A stretch of DNA of 64,000 nt from Allomuricauda sp. TY007 (GCF_010468565.1 NZ_WUEG01000003.1:248001-312000); one strand, 5' to 3'. Shown: positions 17,232 to 25,814, numbered from the stretch's first letter. Translations and numbers: made by a program. The notes: generated by a model not told the origin, from the sequence alone.

Positions 17232-17695
17232 CGGTCTCTTTCCAACGCTTTTTTTAATGCTAAGATGGCCCCAAGGTGAAGCCCTTCATGAAACACATTG
17301 AAAGCCAAAGCGTCTTCCACATTGTTTAAACCAATTTTTGGGGTTGTCATATATTCCTTAAAACTCTTGAACTTACCGTGTTCATAGTCCAACTGGATAA
17401 GCTTTACCGTACTGAACAGATAGGCTGATATTTTCTCCATCTCCTGCTTTGTCGGCTCTCCTTCGGGAAATGTTCCTTTTCTGTATTTATCTATCAGTTC
17501 TTTTTCGATGGTAAAATCCATACCACTCAATCCATAAACCAATAATTGGGGCGTAACCACCACATGGGCAATGTTCCACCAAATATTGTTGTTGAAACCT
17601 TCAGGAATTTTGAACAAGTCCTCTCTTGGGGTATGCACCAAGTGGCCGTGAAGAATCTTTCTGTTCTTGAGAAGAATATCGAATAACTTTTCCAT
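17228..17695 (-). CDS. DinB superfamily protein (cytoplasmic)
   Basis: 155 residues, a four-helix DinB/YfiT-like metal-binding fold. The expected three-histidine site is present: NIAHVVVT (about 43) and HEGLHLG (about 137-141). Members act as thiol-dependent S-transferases or are uncharacterised. No signal peptide, unlike the DinB protein at 25.2 kb. Confidence 0.8.
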   Translation of the reverse strand: MEKLFDILLKNRKILHGHLVHTPREDLFKIPEGFNNNIWWNIAHVVVTPQLLVYGLSGMDFTIEKELIDKYRKGTFPEGEPTKQEMEKISAYLFSTVKLIQLDYEHGKFKSFKEYMTTPKIGLNNVEDALAFNVFHEGLHLGAILALKKALERDR

Positions 17696-17824
17696 GGGAT
17701 AGCAATTGGTTGATGTAAAACTAACCCTAAAATCTGAAAAAGTATCCCCAAAGCGTAATCAATCCATCAGCAAAAAAACAAACACTGCCTTTAAATGCTG
17801 TTGAATTTACATGTTCGTAATGTG

Positions 17825-17863
17825 TTTTGATGGATTTTTGATTTCCTTTGTCCATCAAAAATC
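17825..17863 (+). promoter_or_regulatory. Two mutually exclusive hairpins before the ArsC-like gene
   Basis: TTTTGAT occurs twice (17825-17831 and 17836-17842) and both copies can pair with the single ATCAAAA at 17854-17860. One structure is TTTTGATGGA with TCCATCAAAA (10 bp, 16-base loop); the other is GATTTTTGAT with ATCAAAAATC (10 bp, 11-base loop). The second ends seven bases before the start codon at 17870. This could be a leader structure affecting translation, or chance. Confidence 0.35.
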
Positions 17864-17869
17864 ATTGTC

Positions 17870-18220
17870 ATGAAAAAAATATACCATTTGGGCAGTTGCT
17901 CAACCTGCAAGCGTATCCTTAAGGAATTGGAACCGTTGAACGGCGTGGAACTCCAAGAAATAAAGTCCGAGGCCATTACTCCCGAACAATTGGAACAAAT
18001 GGCAGAGCTCAGCGGAAGCTATGAATCGCTTTTTAGTAGAAGAGCCATGCTTTTCCGCCAAAGAGGACTTCAGGAAAAGAATCTCTCCGAAAGTGATTAC
18101 AAAGACTTGATTCTGGAGCATTATACTTTTTTAAAAAGACCCGTGATTGTAGTGGATAAAGAGATTTTTGTCGGCAACTCCAAAAAAACGGTAGAAGCTG
18201 CCAAGCAAGCCCTGCATTGA
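17870..18220 (+). CDS. ArsC/Spx-family thioredoxin-fold protein
   Basis: 116 residues matching the ArsC family (arsenate reductase-related and Spx/MgsR/YffB). A redox motif C10-S-T-C13 sits at the N-terminal end of the thioredoxin fold; KRPVIVVDKEIFVGNS near residue 87 is the family's cis-proline and basic region. The CxxC pair is more Spx/YffB-like than the single-cysteine arsenate reductases. No ars genes adjoin it. It is coupled to the next gene (TGATG overlap). Confidence 0.8.
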   Translation: MKKIYHLGSCSTCKRILKELEPLNGVELQEIKSEAITPEQLEQMAELSGSYESLFSRRAMLFRQRGLQEKNLSESDYKDLILEHYTFLKRPVIVVDKEIFVGNSKKTVEAAKQALH

Positions 18221-19116
18221 TGAGCAAAAGAACCCTAGCTATTTTGGCCGCTATTGGCGCCACTATAATTTACGGTATCAACCACACCTTGGCCAAAGGG
18301 GTCATGCCCACGCATGTTAAACCCTTTGGGTTTATTTTCCTCCGTGTTGGGGGAGCTGCGCTTCTTTTTTGGTTAATTTCCTTTTTTGGCCCCAAGGAAA
18401 AAATCGAGAAACGGGATTGGGGCCGCATGTTGGTTTGTGCCCTATTGGGTATGTCCATAAATATGCTTTCGTTTTTTAAAGGCCTACAACTTTCCACTCC
18501 CATCAACAGTGCTGTTCTGGTGACCATTACTCCTATAATCGTAGTGGTTATCTCAGCCCTTTTTCTGAAAGAGAAAATTACCTTGAACAAAGGCTTAGGG
18601 ATTTTTTTGGGGTTTGTAGGTGCGGTGGGGCTTATTCTTTTTGGAGCTGAGGCGCGTCAAAATGCACCTAATATACCTTTAGGCAACTTTTTGTTCATTA
18701 TAAATGCCACTTCCTATGGTGCTTATCTAGTTGTCGTCAAAAAACTGATTGAAAAGTATCATCCTTTTACTCTAATGAAATGGTTGTTTACCATTGGAGT
18801 GGTCATTAATCTGCCATTGACACTTCCCGAAGCAATGGAGATTCAATGGTCCGCCATGCCTCTTTGGGCTTATGGTTCTATTGCCTTTGTGGTTATCGGG
18901 ACCACATTTTTGACTTATTTGTTCAATATTTTTGCATTGACACAGCTCAAGGCTTCATCCGTTGGGGCTTTTGTGTACATGCAACCTTTGGTTGGGATAC
19001 TTTTCGCATTGTTTGCTGGCAAAGATGAATTAACCCTGGTTAAGGTTGCTGCAATGGCCTTTGTGCTGGTAGGCGTTTATTTGGCGAGTAAAAAACCGAA
19101 GCCCAGATTAAGCTAA
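18220..19116 (+). CDS. EamA/DMT-family transporter
   Basis: A 298-residue inner-membrane protein with about ten hydrophobic helices and two EamA repeats (about 5-140 and 150-290). DMT exporters move amino acids, nucleotides or other metabolites. The ATG overlaps the stop of the ArsC-like gene (TGATG), which suggests translational coupling; an upstream TTG three bases earlier is less likely. Substrate cannot be deduced. Confidence 0.87.
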   Translation: MSKRTLAILAAIGATIIYGINHTLAKGVMPTHVKPFGFIFLRVGGAALLFWLISFFGPKEKIEKRDWGRMLVCALLGMSINMLSFFKGLQLSTPINSAVLVTITPIIVVVISALFLKEKITLNKGLGIFLGFVGAVGLILFGAEARQNAPNIPLGNFLFIINATSYGAYLVVVKKLIEKYHPFTLMKWLFTIGVVINLPLTLPEAMEIQWSAMPLWAYGSIAFVVIGTTFLTYLFNIFALTQLKASSVGAFVYMQPLVGILFALFAGKDELTLVKVAAMAFVLVGVYLASKKPKPRLS

Positions 19117-19127
19117 ATTAGTTCAAA

Positions 19128-19616
19128 CTAAGATTGAGCCACCTCCAAATCTTTCGGCACCTGCACATGCTTTCGGGTATCCGCCTTGGTCAATGTTTTA
19201 AAATCTGCTGTTTTTTCCATGGACTCAAAAGCCTTGAGAAACTTATCGGGCAATCCTGTTAGTTTCCTTTCTTTCAAATCTATCCAAGCGCCCATCATCT
19301 CACAACGTGCAAAGTTTTTGCCCTTATGGTCGTAAAAATTGTGCCGGAACTCAAAAAACATACCATCCTCGCTCATTCCTACAAACTCCAACGAAACTTT
19401 TACGGGCATGCCAGGAAATGCTTCTTTAAAATAGTATACGTGCTCGTAAAAGACCACGGGACCAATATTATGGGCGGCCATACTCTTTTGGTTAAAGCCA
19501 AGCTGTTGCAAATAAGCCATTCGGGTATGGCTCATAAAATTGATATAAGCGGAATTCGCCAAGTGCCGATTAGCATCCGTATCGCTCCATCTGATCTCAA
19601 ATTCTTTAAAAAACAT
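19128..19616 (-). CDS. Hotdog-fold acyl-CoA thioesterase (4HBT family)
   Basis: 162 residues. The motif RWSDTDANRHLANSAYINF at 9-27 is the 4-hydroxybenzoyl-CoA thioesterase-like signature with the catalytic Asp. It hydrolyses acyl-CoA or acyl-ACP thioesters; chain specificity unknown. Convergent with the EamA gene. Confidence 0.82.
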   Translation of the reverse strand: MFFKEFEIRWSDTDANRHLANSAYINFMSHTRMAYLQQLGFNQKSMAAHNIGPVVFYEHVYYFKEAFPGMPVKVSLEFVGMSEDGMFFEFRHNFYDHKGKNFARCEMMGAWIDLKERKLTGLPDKFLKAFESMEKTADFKTLTKADTRKHVQVPKDLEVAQS

Positions 19617-19733
19617 AGCGGGTTATTTTGTTATGCATGCATAATAATTGTAAAAATACCATAGTTTTGATAACTGATTCCAATACGGAAGAAGAATTGT
19701 TCCTATTTTTAAACATAGTTTAACACATAATCC

Positions 19734-20711
19734 ATGAGCCAAAAAGCTGAATTCATCAAAAATCTATCACTTCCTGTAATTGCCGCACCCATGTTCTTGA
19801 TTTCGGGACCAAAATTGGTGGTGGAATGTTGCAAAAATGGAATAGTGGGCACCTTTCCCGCATTAAATCAGCGTACAAGCGAAGGTTTTGAGGAATGGCT
19901 CATCCAAATAAAATCCGAATTAAAGGCTTTTGAAGAGGAAACAGGTAAAAAAGCGGCTCCTTTTGGTGTCAATCTTGTGGTACACCCTACAAACCCGAGA
20001 TTGGAGGCGGATGTTAAACTCTGTATAAAGCACAAAGTGCCATTGGTAATCACTTCTTTAGGTGCTGTGAGCCAAGTGGTAGATGCCATTCATAGTTACG
20101 GAGGCTTGGTTTTTCACGATATCATTAAAAAACGTCATGCGGAAAAAGCTGCCGAAGCAGGCGTGGACGGACTTGTTTTGGTGTCAGCCGGAGCAGGCGG
20201 GCACGGTGGTACCATAAACCCGATGAGCTTGATCGCCGAGGTAAAGAAATTCTTTGACAAGACCATAATTTTATCCGGATGCATCAGTACCGGACGTGAT
20301 GTTGCCGCTGCGCTTCAAATGGGTGCCGACCTTGCCTATATGGGCACTCGATTTATCAATACAGAAGAAAGTAAGGCCGCAGATGAATATCGAAAAATGA
20401 TCATCGATGCCGGCGCCAGCGATGTTGTTTACACTGCTGCCATTTCGGGGGTGCACGCCAATTTCCTGGCAGAAAGTTTAAAAGCTGCCGGAATAACCGA
20501 AGAAGATTTGAAAAAAGACACAAAAATTGATTTTGGCAAAGAACTGGATACCGAAGCCAAAGCATGGAAAACGATTTGGTCTGCCGGACAAGGGGTAACG
20601 ACCATAGACAATGTATTGCCTGTATCAAAACTCGTTGCAAACTTGAAAGGCGAATTTAAAACAGCGGTTGAAGAACAGGCAAACCTTTTAAAAACCTTCC
20701 CGAAAGAGTAA
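19734..20711 (+). CDS. Nitronate monooxygenase family FMN enzyme
   Basis: 325 residues, TIM barrel. PVIAAPMFLISGPKLV (residues 14-29) and the phosphate-binding SAGAGGHGG, ILSGCISTGRDVAAALQMGAD and MGTRFINTEES stretches are the NMO/2-nitropropane dioxygenase signatures. The enzyme oxidises toxic nitronates with FMN and O2; related fatty-acid enoyl reductases (FabK) share the fold, but the motifs fit NMO better. Monocistronic, followed by a palindromic intergenic region. Confidence 0.87.
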   Translation: MSQKAEFIKNLSLPVIAAPMFLISGPKLVVECCKNGIVGTFPALNQRTSEGFEEWLIQIKSELKAFEEETGKKAAPFGVNLVVHPTNPRLEADVKLCIKHKVPLVITSLGAVSQVVDAIHSYGGLVFHDIIKKRHAEKAAEAGVDGLVLVSAGAGGHGGTINPMSLIAEVKKFFDKTIILSGCISTGRDVAAALQMGADLAYMGTRFINTEESKAADEYRKMIIDAGASDVVYTAAISGVHANFLAESLKAAGITEEDLKKDTKIDFGKELDTEAKAWKTIWSAGQGVTTIDNVLPVSKLVANLKGEFKTAVEEQANLLKTFPKE

Positions 20712-20849
20712 ACTGCCCCGGGGCTAGCCTGTCTGCCGACAAAGGCAGGCCCACGAGGCATTGATAGGGAAACATATTTTGATTTCGAGGCAAGCCTCGG
20801 AGTATTTAAATCTCAATTATCGAGTAATTTTTAAACTAAAATTGTACCA
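20712..20849. repeat. Intergenic region with three palindromes
   Basis: GCCCCGGGGC (20715-20724) is a perfect 10-base palindrome. A GC-rich dyad follows (GCCTG at 20727-20731 with CAGGC at 20746-20750). CGAGGC-AA-GCCTCG is at 20786-20799, with another CGAGGC at 20754. The region is much richer in GC than its surroundings, which suggests a short repeat element between the NMO and hydrolase genes; it may also end the NMO transcript. Confidence 0.5.
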
Positions 20850-21809
20850 ATGCCCCAAGTCAATTCCGATTACACTCCTCCCTTTCTGTTTAAAAACGGT
20901 CATTTTGCCACCATTTACTCAGGCATTATCCGTTCGGTAAACGGCGTGGTCCAAAAAAGGGAAAAACTCACCCTTTCCGATGGGGACTTTTTGGATTTGG
21001 ACTGGAGCGATTCTCAAATACCAACCCAAAAATTGGTGGTCCTTCTCCATGGGTTGGAAGGAGATGCCCAACGCCCTTATATTACAGGAAGCGCCAAAAT
21101 CCTAAACAAAAACGGATACGATGCCTGTGCCGTGAACTATCGTGGATGCAGTGGCGAGCCCAACAAAATGTACCGTTCCTATCATTCTGGGGCAACTGAA
21201 GATTTAATCGAGGTGCTCGACCATATCCTAAATACAAGGGATTACTCCGAAATTTACTTGAAGGGTTTTAGTTTGGGAGGAAACCTACTGCTTAAATATT
21301 TGGGGGAAGAAAACGATGTTCCAAGGGAACTGAAAGGTGCTGTTGCGGTATCCGTACCCTGTAATCTTCACGATTCTTGCCAGGAATTGCTCAGTCGAAA
21401 AAATATTCTCTACGCCATCCGCTTCAAAGGAAATTTATTGGGCAAGCTCAGGCAAAAGCAACAAATGTTTCCCGAAAACATAAGCGAAACCGACATCAAA
21501 AAAATTAAGACTTTAAAAGATTTTGATGACATCTACACCAGTAAGGCGCACAATTTTAAGGATGCCTTGGATTATTACCACAAATGCAGTTCCCTTCAAT
21601 TTTTGCCGAACATCAAAGTCCCGAGTTTGATCATTAATGCAAAAAACGACTCTTTTTTGGGACCGGAATGCTATCCGATCAAAGAAACCGAAAACAACCA
21701 TTCACTTTATTTGGAAACCCCAACCTATGGTGGACATGTTGGTTTTTGGGGCAAAAAAAACATCACTTACACCGAAAAAAGAGCTTTGGATTTCTTTAAT
21801 TCTCTCTAA
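20850..21809 (+). CDS. YheT-type alpha/beta hydrolase
   Basis: 319 residues. The oxyanion region LLHGLEGD (65-72), nucleophile elbow G139-F-S141-L-G143-G and C-terminal YGGHVGFWG with the catalytic His mark the YheT/ABHD1-3 family of carboxyl-ester hydrolases. Physiological substrate unknown. Preceded by TAAAATTG, a near match to a -7 box. Confidence 0.85.
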   Translation: MPQVNSDYTPPFLFKNGHFATIYSGIIRSVNGVVQKREKLTLSDGDFLDLDWSDSQIPTQKLVVLLHGLEGDAQRPYITGSAKILNKNGYDACAVNYRGCSGEPNKMYRSYHSGATEDLIEVLDHILNTRDYSEIYLKGFSLGGNLLLKYLGEENDVPRELKGAVAVSVPCNLHDSCQELLSRKNILYAIRFKGNLLGKLRQKQQMFPENISETDIKKIKTLKDFDDIYTSKAHNFKDALDYYHKCSSLQFLPNIKVPSLIINAKNDSFLGPECYPIKETENNHSLYLETPTYGGHVGFWGKKNITYTEKRALDFFNSL

Positions 21810-21867
21810 CTACAACGTTTTCTGATCTTATATTGTGATGATCAACACAGAAATGCCCATAATGTTA

Positions 21868-21900
21868 TTGGCTAATTACCTATCTTAGTGCCTACGTTTA
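21868..21900 (+). promoter_or_regulatory. Probable promoter of the cytochrome c gene
   Basis: TTG at 21868-21870, a 22-base spacer, then TACGTTTA at 21893-21900 (7 of 8 to TAnnTTTG). It supports the downstream ATG at 21927 rather than the earlier in-frame start at 21888. Confidence 0.4.
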
Positions 21901-21926
21901 CACAAACAAAATTCAATAGAACCAGA

Positions 21927-22406
21927 ATGAAAAAAATTGTAATGTTCTTGGCCTTGGGTGCCTTGATAGTGAGCTGCGGCGGAAAAAAAGAAGAAAAAAA
22001 AGATGGTTTTGAGGTGAGCCGTACCAAAACTGAAGATAAAAAAGCTGAAGAAAAAGAAGGTGTTCCCGTTGATTTGGACAACAAAGGAATTGGACCCATA
22101 ACCAATTTAAAATTCCCCGACGAAATCAATGATGAAATGGCTGCGCGCGGAAAAGCCAAATTCGATGCCATTTGTGTTGCTTGCCATATGATCGATAAAC
22201 GCATGATCGGGCCTGCCCTTAAAGGAGTTTACGACAGAAGAAGCCCTGAATGGGTAATGAACATGATCCTAAACCCTGATGGGATGCTGAAAGAAGACCC
22301 CATTGCAAAAGCTTTGTTGAAAGAATACAACAATGCGATAATGCTTAATCAAAACCTAACTGAAGGCGAGGCGAGAGATATAGCCGAGTACTTAAGAACG
22401 CTCTAA
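21927..22406 (+). CDS. Lipoprotein cytochrome c, class I
   Basis: 159 residues. Lipobox LIVSC (Cys17), then a charged linker to about 65, then one haem c domain: C83-V-A-C86-H87 binds haem, and a Met in AIMLNQ (about 142) is the likely sixth ligand. A membrane-anchored periplasmic electron carrier; the partner cannot be told from context. An earlier in-frame ATG at 21888 would place 13 residues before the signal peptide and is rejected. A strong terminator follows. Confidence 0.88.
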   Translation: MKKIVMFLALGALIVSCGGKKEEKKDGFEVSRTKTEDKKAEEKEGVPVDLDNKGIGPITNLKFPDEINDEMAARGKAKFDAICVACHMIDKRMIGPALKGVYDRRSPEWVMNMILNPDGMLKEDPIAKALLKEYNNAIMLNQNLTEGEARDIAEYLRTL

Positions 22407-22427
22407 CAAACCGACCTAATTATATTG

Positions 22428-22466
22428 AAAAGCTGCTGTTTTATCGCAAAACAGCAGCTTTTTTTT
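22428..22466 (+). terminator. Rho-independent terminator after the cytochrome c gene
   Basis: A perfect 15-bp stem AAAAGCTGCTGTTTT / AAAACAGCAGCTTTT (22428-22442 and 22448-22462) with loop ATCGC, followed by a T-run. Confidence 0.92.
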
Positions 22467-22489
22467 ATCTTAATAAAAACTTTTAGGCC

Positions 22490-23197
22490 ATGACAAAATC
22501 AATATTGCTTGCTGTTTCTTTATTTGTTGCCCCTCTTGCACATGCACAGGACTTGCATGGTGCATGGATCGCAACAGAATCTGATGCTACGGGAGACCAA
22601 ACGGAACATACCCTTATTTTTGCGGGCACTTTTTTTTCGGAGGCCATTTTTGGAAAAGCCCACGGAAAATTTATAGGCACCAAAGGAGGCAGTTACACCT
22701 TGAATGACGACACCCTTGACCTTACCTACGAATTTGCCAACCAGAGCCCCAACTTGGTCGGGGAAACCAAATCCGTTTCATACACCTTAAAAAACAATAC
22801 CCTTGAATTGGGTGGGTATACATGGACCCGGATTGACGACGGAACCCCAGGCGATCTATTCGGGGCTTGGCTGATATCCGGCAGAAAACGCGAAGGTGAA
22901 ATTGTAAAGCGCGATACCTCGGGGCCACGAAAAACCATGAAGATATTGTCCGGCACCCGTTTTCAATGGATTGCCTTTAACACGGAAACCAAACAATTTA
23001 TGGGAACAGGTGGTGGTACCTATACCACTATTGATGGCAAATACACCGAAAATATCGGTTTTTTTTCCAGGGATGATTCCAGGGTAGGTGCAAGCTTAGA
23101 GTTCAACTACGAACTGAAGGACGGTGATTGGCACCATTCTGGACTCAGCAGTAAAGGACAACCCATTTATGAGGTTTGGAGCCATAGAAGGCTATAA
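22490..23197 (+). CDS. Secreted protein with two tandem lipocalin-like repeats
   Basis: 235 residues. Signal peptide (1-20, ending AHA). Two similar halves follow: DLHGAWIATE ... FIGTKGGSYT ... TLELGGYTW (about 21-118) and DLFGAWLISG ... FMGTGGGTYT ... WHHSGLSSKG (about 122-235). The shared pattern GAW, then G-T-x-G-G-x-Y, then a closing strand looks like a small beta-barrel (lipocalin-like) duplication. I do not recognise a named family. Stands alone after a terminator; function unknown. Confidence 0.75.
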   Translation: MTKSILLAVSLFVAPLAHAQDLHGAWIATESDATGDQTEHTLIFAGTFFSEAIFGKAHGKFIGTKGGSYTLNDDTLDLTYEFANQSPNLVGETKSVSYTLKNNTLELGGYTWTRIDDGTPGDLFGAWLISGRKREGEIVKRDTSGPRKTMKILSGTRFQWIAFNTETKQFMGTGGGTYTTIDGKYTENIGFFSRDDSRVGASLEFNYELKDGDWHHSGLSSKGQPIYEVWSHRRL

Positions 23198-23209
23198 GTT
23201 ATACGTTTG
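23175..23209 (+). promoter_or_regulatory. Probable promoter of the DHFR-like gene
   Basis: TTTG at 23175-23178, a 23-base spacer, then TACGTTTG at 23202-23209, matching both Bacteroidetes elements. The -33 box lies inside the end of the preceding gene. The ATG is at 23232. Confidence 0.6.
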
Positions 23210-23231
23210 ATAATCATTTTGAGAAAATACC

Positions 23232-23783
23232 ATGAGAAAGATTGTTGCAGCATTGAATATGACAATTGACGGGATATGCGACCATACTGCTGGAATACCC
23301 GATGAAGAAATACATCAACATTATACGGAATTATTAGGTCAGGGAGACGCAATTTTATATGGCAGAACTACGTATCAACTTATGGAATTTTGGCAGACGT
23401 TTTTAGAAAATCCCTCCGAAGAAAAATCAATGAACGACTTTGCTATGGCTATAGACAGCATCCCTAAAATAGTTTTTTCCCGCACGATTAAAAATGTAGC
23501 ATGGGAAAGTGTAACAATAGCAAAACGTGACTTAAAAGATGAAGTTATAGAACTCAAGCAACAACCGGGTAAAGATATTTTTGTTGGTAGTCGCAGTTTA
23601 ATCATACAGCTGATAAAACTCGAATTAATCGATGAACTCCAACTTTGCATTCATCCCATGGTTGAAGGAAAAGGCTTGCCATTGTTTGAAAACTTAAACG
23701 ACAGGACTATTTTTAAGCTTGTTAAGAATAAAACCTTTAAGAATGGAGCTATAATTCTATATTATCAACCAAAAAACGAATGA
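23232..23783 (+). CDS. Dihydrofolate reductase-like (RibD C-terminal domain) protein
   Basis: 183 residues of the YyaP/YwjB-type branch of the DHFR/RibD-C family: RKIVAALNMTIDGICDH at the N-terminus, LYGRTTYQLMEFW near 48, a GKDIFVGSRSLIIQLIKLELIDEL cofactor-site segment near 116, and PMVEGKGLPLFENL. NADPH-binding reductase fold; true substrate unknown, and it is not the housekeeping folA type. Its base composition is visibly more AT-rich than its neighbours and it has its own promoter, which may indicate recent transfer. Confidence 0.85.
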   Translation: MRKIVAALNMTIDGICDHTAGIPDEEIHQHYTELLGQGDAILYGRTTYQLMEFWQTFLENPSEEKSMNDFAMAIDSIPKIVFSRTIKNVAWESVTIAKRDLKDEVIELKQQPGKDIFVGSRSLIIQLIKLELIDELQLCIHPMVEGKGLPLFENLNDRTIFKLVKNKTFKNGAIILYYQPKNE

Positions 23784-23965
23784 CAATGAAAACAAAGACG
23801 GTTATACGTAATTGTTTTTGCCAGTTTACTCTGAAAATTCCTGCCACCGCTCGGCCAATACTACAAATGGAACCACCCCTCCGAACTATTTTCCCCAACA
23901 GAATTGATGCTTACAAGTAATATTTTTAGTATTTTACTGATACATTAACCATTAATTTCTGTAAA

Positions 23966-24385
23966 ATGAAATCCTCAGTCATCCTCTTTTTTACTGCTGT
24001 TCTACTGGCTGAATCCTGTAGTGGACCAAAATCCGATGAAGAAGCATTGTACGGCCCCACTTGGGAACTCGAATATATTTCTGGACCACGAATTGCCTTT
24101 GAAGGTCTTTTTCCCGAAAAAAAACCTCAAATTTCGTTTGACAAAGAATCGGGCAAGGTATCCGGAACCGACAGTTGCAATGGATATTCTGCCGATTATA
24201 CATTGAATGGCAACTCCATCTCTTTCGGAGAGCCGGGACCAACCACCATGATGTTCTGTGGGGGCAGCGAACGGCAATTCTTGGAAATGATGAAAAAAAT
24301 AGATGGCTACTCCTTTGAAGACGGCAAACTCAACCTATTAATGGGCGAAGTGCCCATGATGCGCTTCAAAAAAGTTAAACCATGA
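23966..24385 (+). CDS. META-domain (HslJ-like) lipoprotein
   Basis: 139 residues with signal peptide and lipobox-like AESC (Cys18). One META domain follows (GPTWELEYISG ... FDKESGKVSGTDSCNGYSADYTL ... MMFC), the fold first noted in HslJ and Leishmania META. Function unknown, possibly envelope stress. Its stop overlaps the next start (ATGA), so the two META proteins are translationally coupled. Confidence 0.83.
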   Translation: MKSSVILFFTAVLLAESCSGPKSDEEALYGPTWELEYISGPRIAFEGLFPEKKPQISFDKESGKVSGTDSCNGYSADYTLNGNSISFGEPGPTTMMFCGGSERQFLEMMKKIDGYSFEDGKLNLLMGEVPMMRFKKVKP

Positions 24386-25206
24386 GAAAAATACTCATTC
24401 CAATCTGTGCATTGTTTTTGTTCTCCAACTGTATTGAAAAGAAAAAACAAGAAACTTCCGAACCCGGGTCATCAGAAATGGAAACAAAGGACACGGTTCA
24501 AGTGAAAGAACAAATACGGCAAATGGAACCCATCACCATAAAAATTGATGGAAGCTATTTTAAAGCCACTGGAACCGAACCTTTTTGGGGACTCAAAATT
24601 TATGATGACAAAATTGAGCTTCAGACCATGGAGGATACTATTGTAACACCACCATCAGAAGCAATTAAGGCACAAGATGCCAATATTAAAATGTTCCGTA
24701 TTAAAACTGAGGCAACCCAAATGGACATTATTATTTCGAACAAGGAATGCATCAATGCCATGTCGGGAGAGGTTTTTCCCTATACCGTAACCGCTTCCTA
24801 TAAAAGTACAGACGGAGATGAAACCCGTGTTCTGGAGGGCTGTGGGTCGTACATTACGGACTATAAGCTTCACGATATTTGGGTTTTGGAAGAAATGCAA
24901 GGAGCACCCGTATCCAAAAAGGATTTTAACGGGAACGATGTTCCCAATATGGAAATCAACATCAACAACAATAGATTTTCAGGTTTTTCTGGCTGTAACC
25001 GGATGACCGGCAGTATTTTTTACGAAAAAGATGTGCTACGCTTTACCCAAGTAGCCTCCACCCGAATGGCCTGCCCGAATATGGAAAAGGAATCCGAGTT
25101 TTTAAAGGCATTACAGCGCAGTACCAAACACAAAGTGGAAAACAACAGATTGTACCTATCCAATGGTTCCAAAGAAAACCTTCTTGTGTTTAAAAAAATA
25201 GACTGA
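24382..25206 (+). CDS. Two-domain META lipoprotein with N-terminal COG3650-like domain
   Basis: 274 residues. Lipobox FSNC (Cys17), charged linker, then FKATGTEPFWGLKIYDDKI ... YTVTASY ... LEGCGSY (about 55-160), the pattern of COG3650/YajG-type putative membrane proteins, and a C-terminal META domain (IWVLEEMQGAP ... FSGFSGCNRMTGSI ... STRMACPNM, about 170-274). The TEPFWG motif next to META is common in Bacteroidetes. Likely envelope-stress linked; unproven. Confidence 0.82.
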   Translation: MRKILIPICALFLFSNCIEKKKQETSEPGSSEMETKDTVQVKEQIRQMEPITIKIDGSYFKATGTEPFWGLKIYDDKIELQTMEDTIVTPPSEAIKAQDANIKMFRIKTEATQMDIIISNKECINAMSGEVFPYTVTASYKSTDGDETRVLEGCGSYITDYKLHDIWVLEEMQGAPVSKKDFNGNDVPNMEININNNRFSGFSGCNRMTGSIFYEKDVLRFTQVASTRMACPNMEKESEFLKALQRSTKHKVENNRLYLSNGSKENLLVFKKID

Positions 25207-25208
25207 TT

Positions 25209-25814
25209 ATGAAAAATGGTTTCCACTATCAATTTGCCACCATTCTCTTTATCTTGATGGCCTATTCAAACCTTCAAGCACAAGCCATGGAACTACCTTA
25301 CAAAGAAATCCCTGCCTATCCCCCAGATTATGCTTCGGGCAATGTGGTGTCCCGAATGATTGATGGATTGGGATATCGATATTATTGGGCCACGGAAGGC
25401 TTATCACAAAAAAATCTTGACTATAAACCTTCGGAAGATGGGCGTACCGTTATGGAAACCTTGGAACATATTTATATAATGTCCAAAAATATTTTATTGG
25501 CACCAGATGCAAAACCGTATGAGCACCCCAAGAATCCTCCAAAATACTCCTACAAAGAGCTTCGCGCTCTCACCCTGCAAAACTTAAATGCTGCGAGCAA
25601 CAAGGTTTTGGGCAAAAGCCCTGAAGAAATAGAGCATTTTAAAGTAATTTTTAAGCAAGGGGAGAGGACATCGGAATTTCCGTATTGGAACATGATCAAT
25701 GGTATGATTGCAGATTGCATTCAACATACAGGGCAAATTGTTTTGATGCGAAGGGCAAGTGGAAACCCGCAAAACCCGAACGTAAATGTGTTTTTGGGAA
25801 AAACCAAGGAATAA
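25209..25814 (+). CDS. Exported DinB-superfamily protein
   Basis: 201 residues with a signal peptide (hydrophobic 9-22, ending SNLQAQA). The rest fits a DinB helical bundle: metal-site histidine in METLEHIYIMS (about 79) and CIQHTGQIVLMRR (about 177). It starts two bases after the META lipoprotein stop, so it forms a three-gene envelope operon with the META genes. Activity unknown. Confidence 0.75.
   Translation: MKNGFHYQFATILFILMAYSNLQAQAMELPYKEIPAYPPDYASGNVVSRMIDGLGYRYYWATEGLSQKNLDYKPSEDGRTVMETLEHIYIMSKNILLAPDAKPYEHPKNPPKYSYKELRALTLQNLNAASNKVLGKSPEEIEHFKVIFKQGERTSEFPYWNMINGMIADCIQHTGQIVLMRRASGNPQNPNVNVFLGKTKE

Noticed and set aside
23784..23965. A possible gene remnant between the DHFR-like and META genes
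   Set aside because: A short frame ending YK at 23917-23922 looked protein-like, but it is too short and has no recognisable motif.
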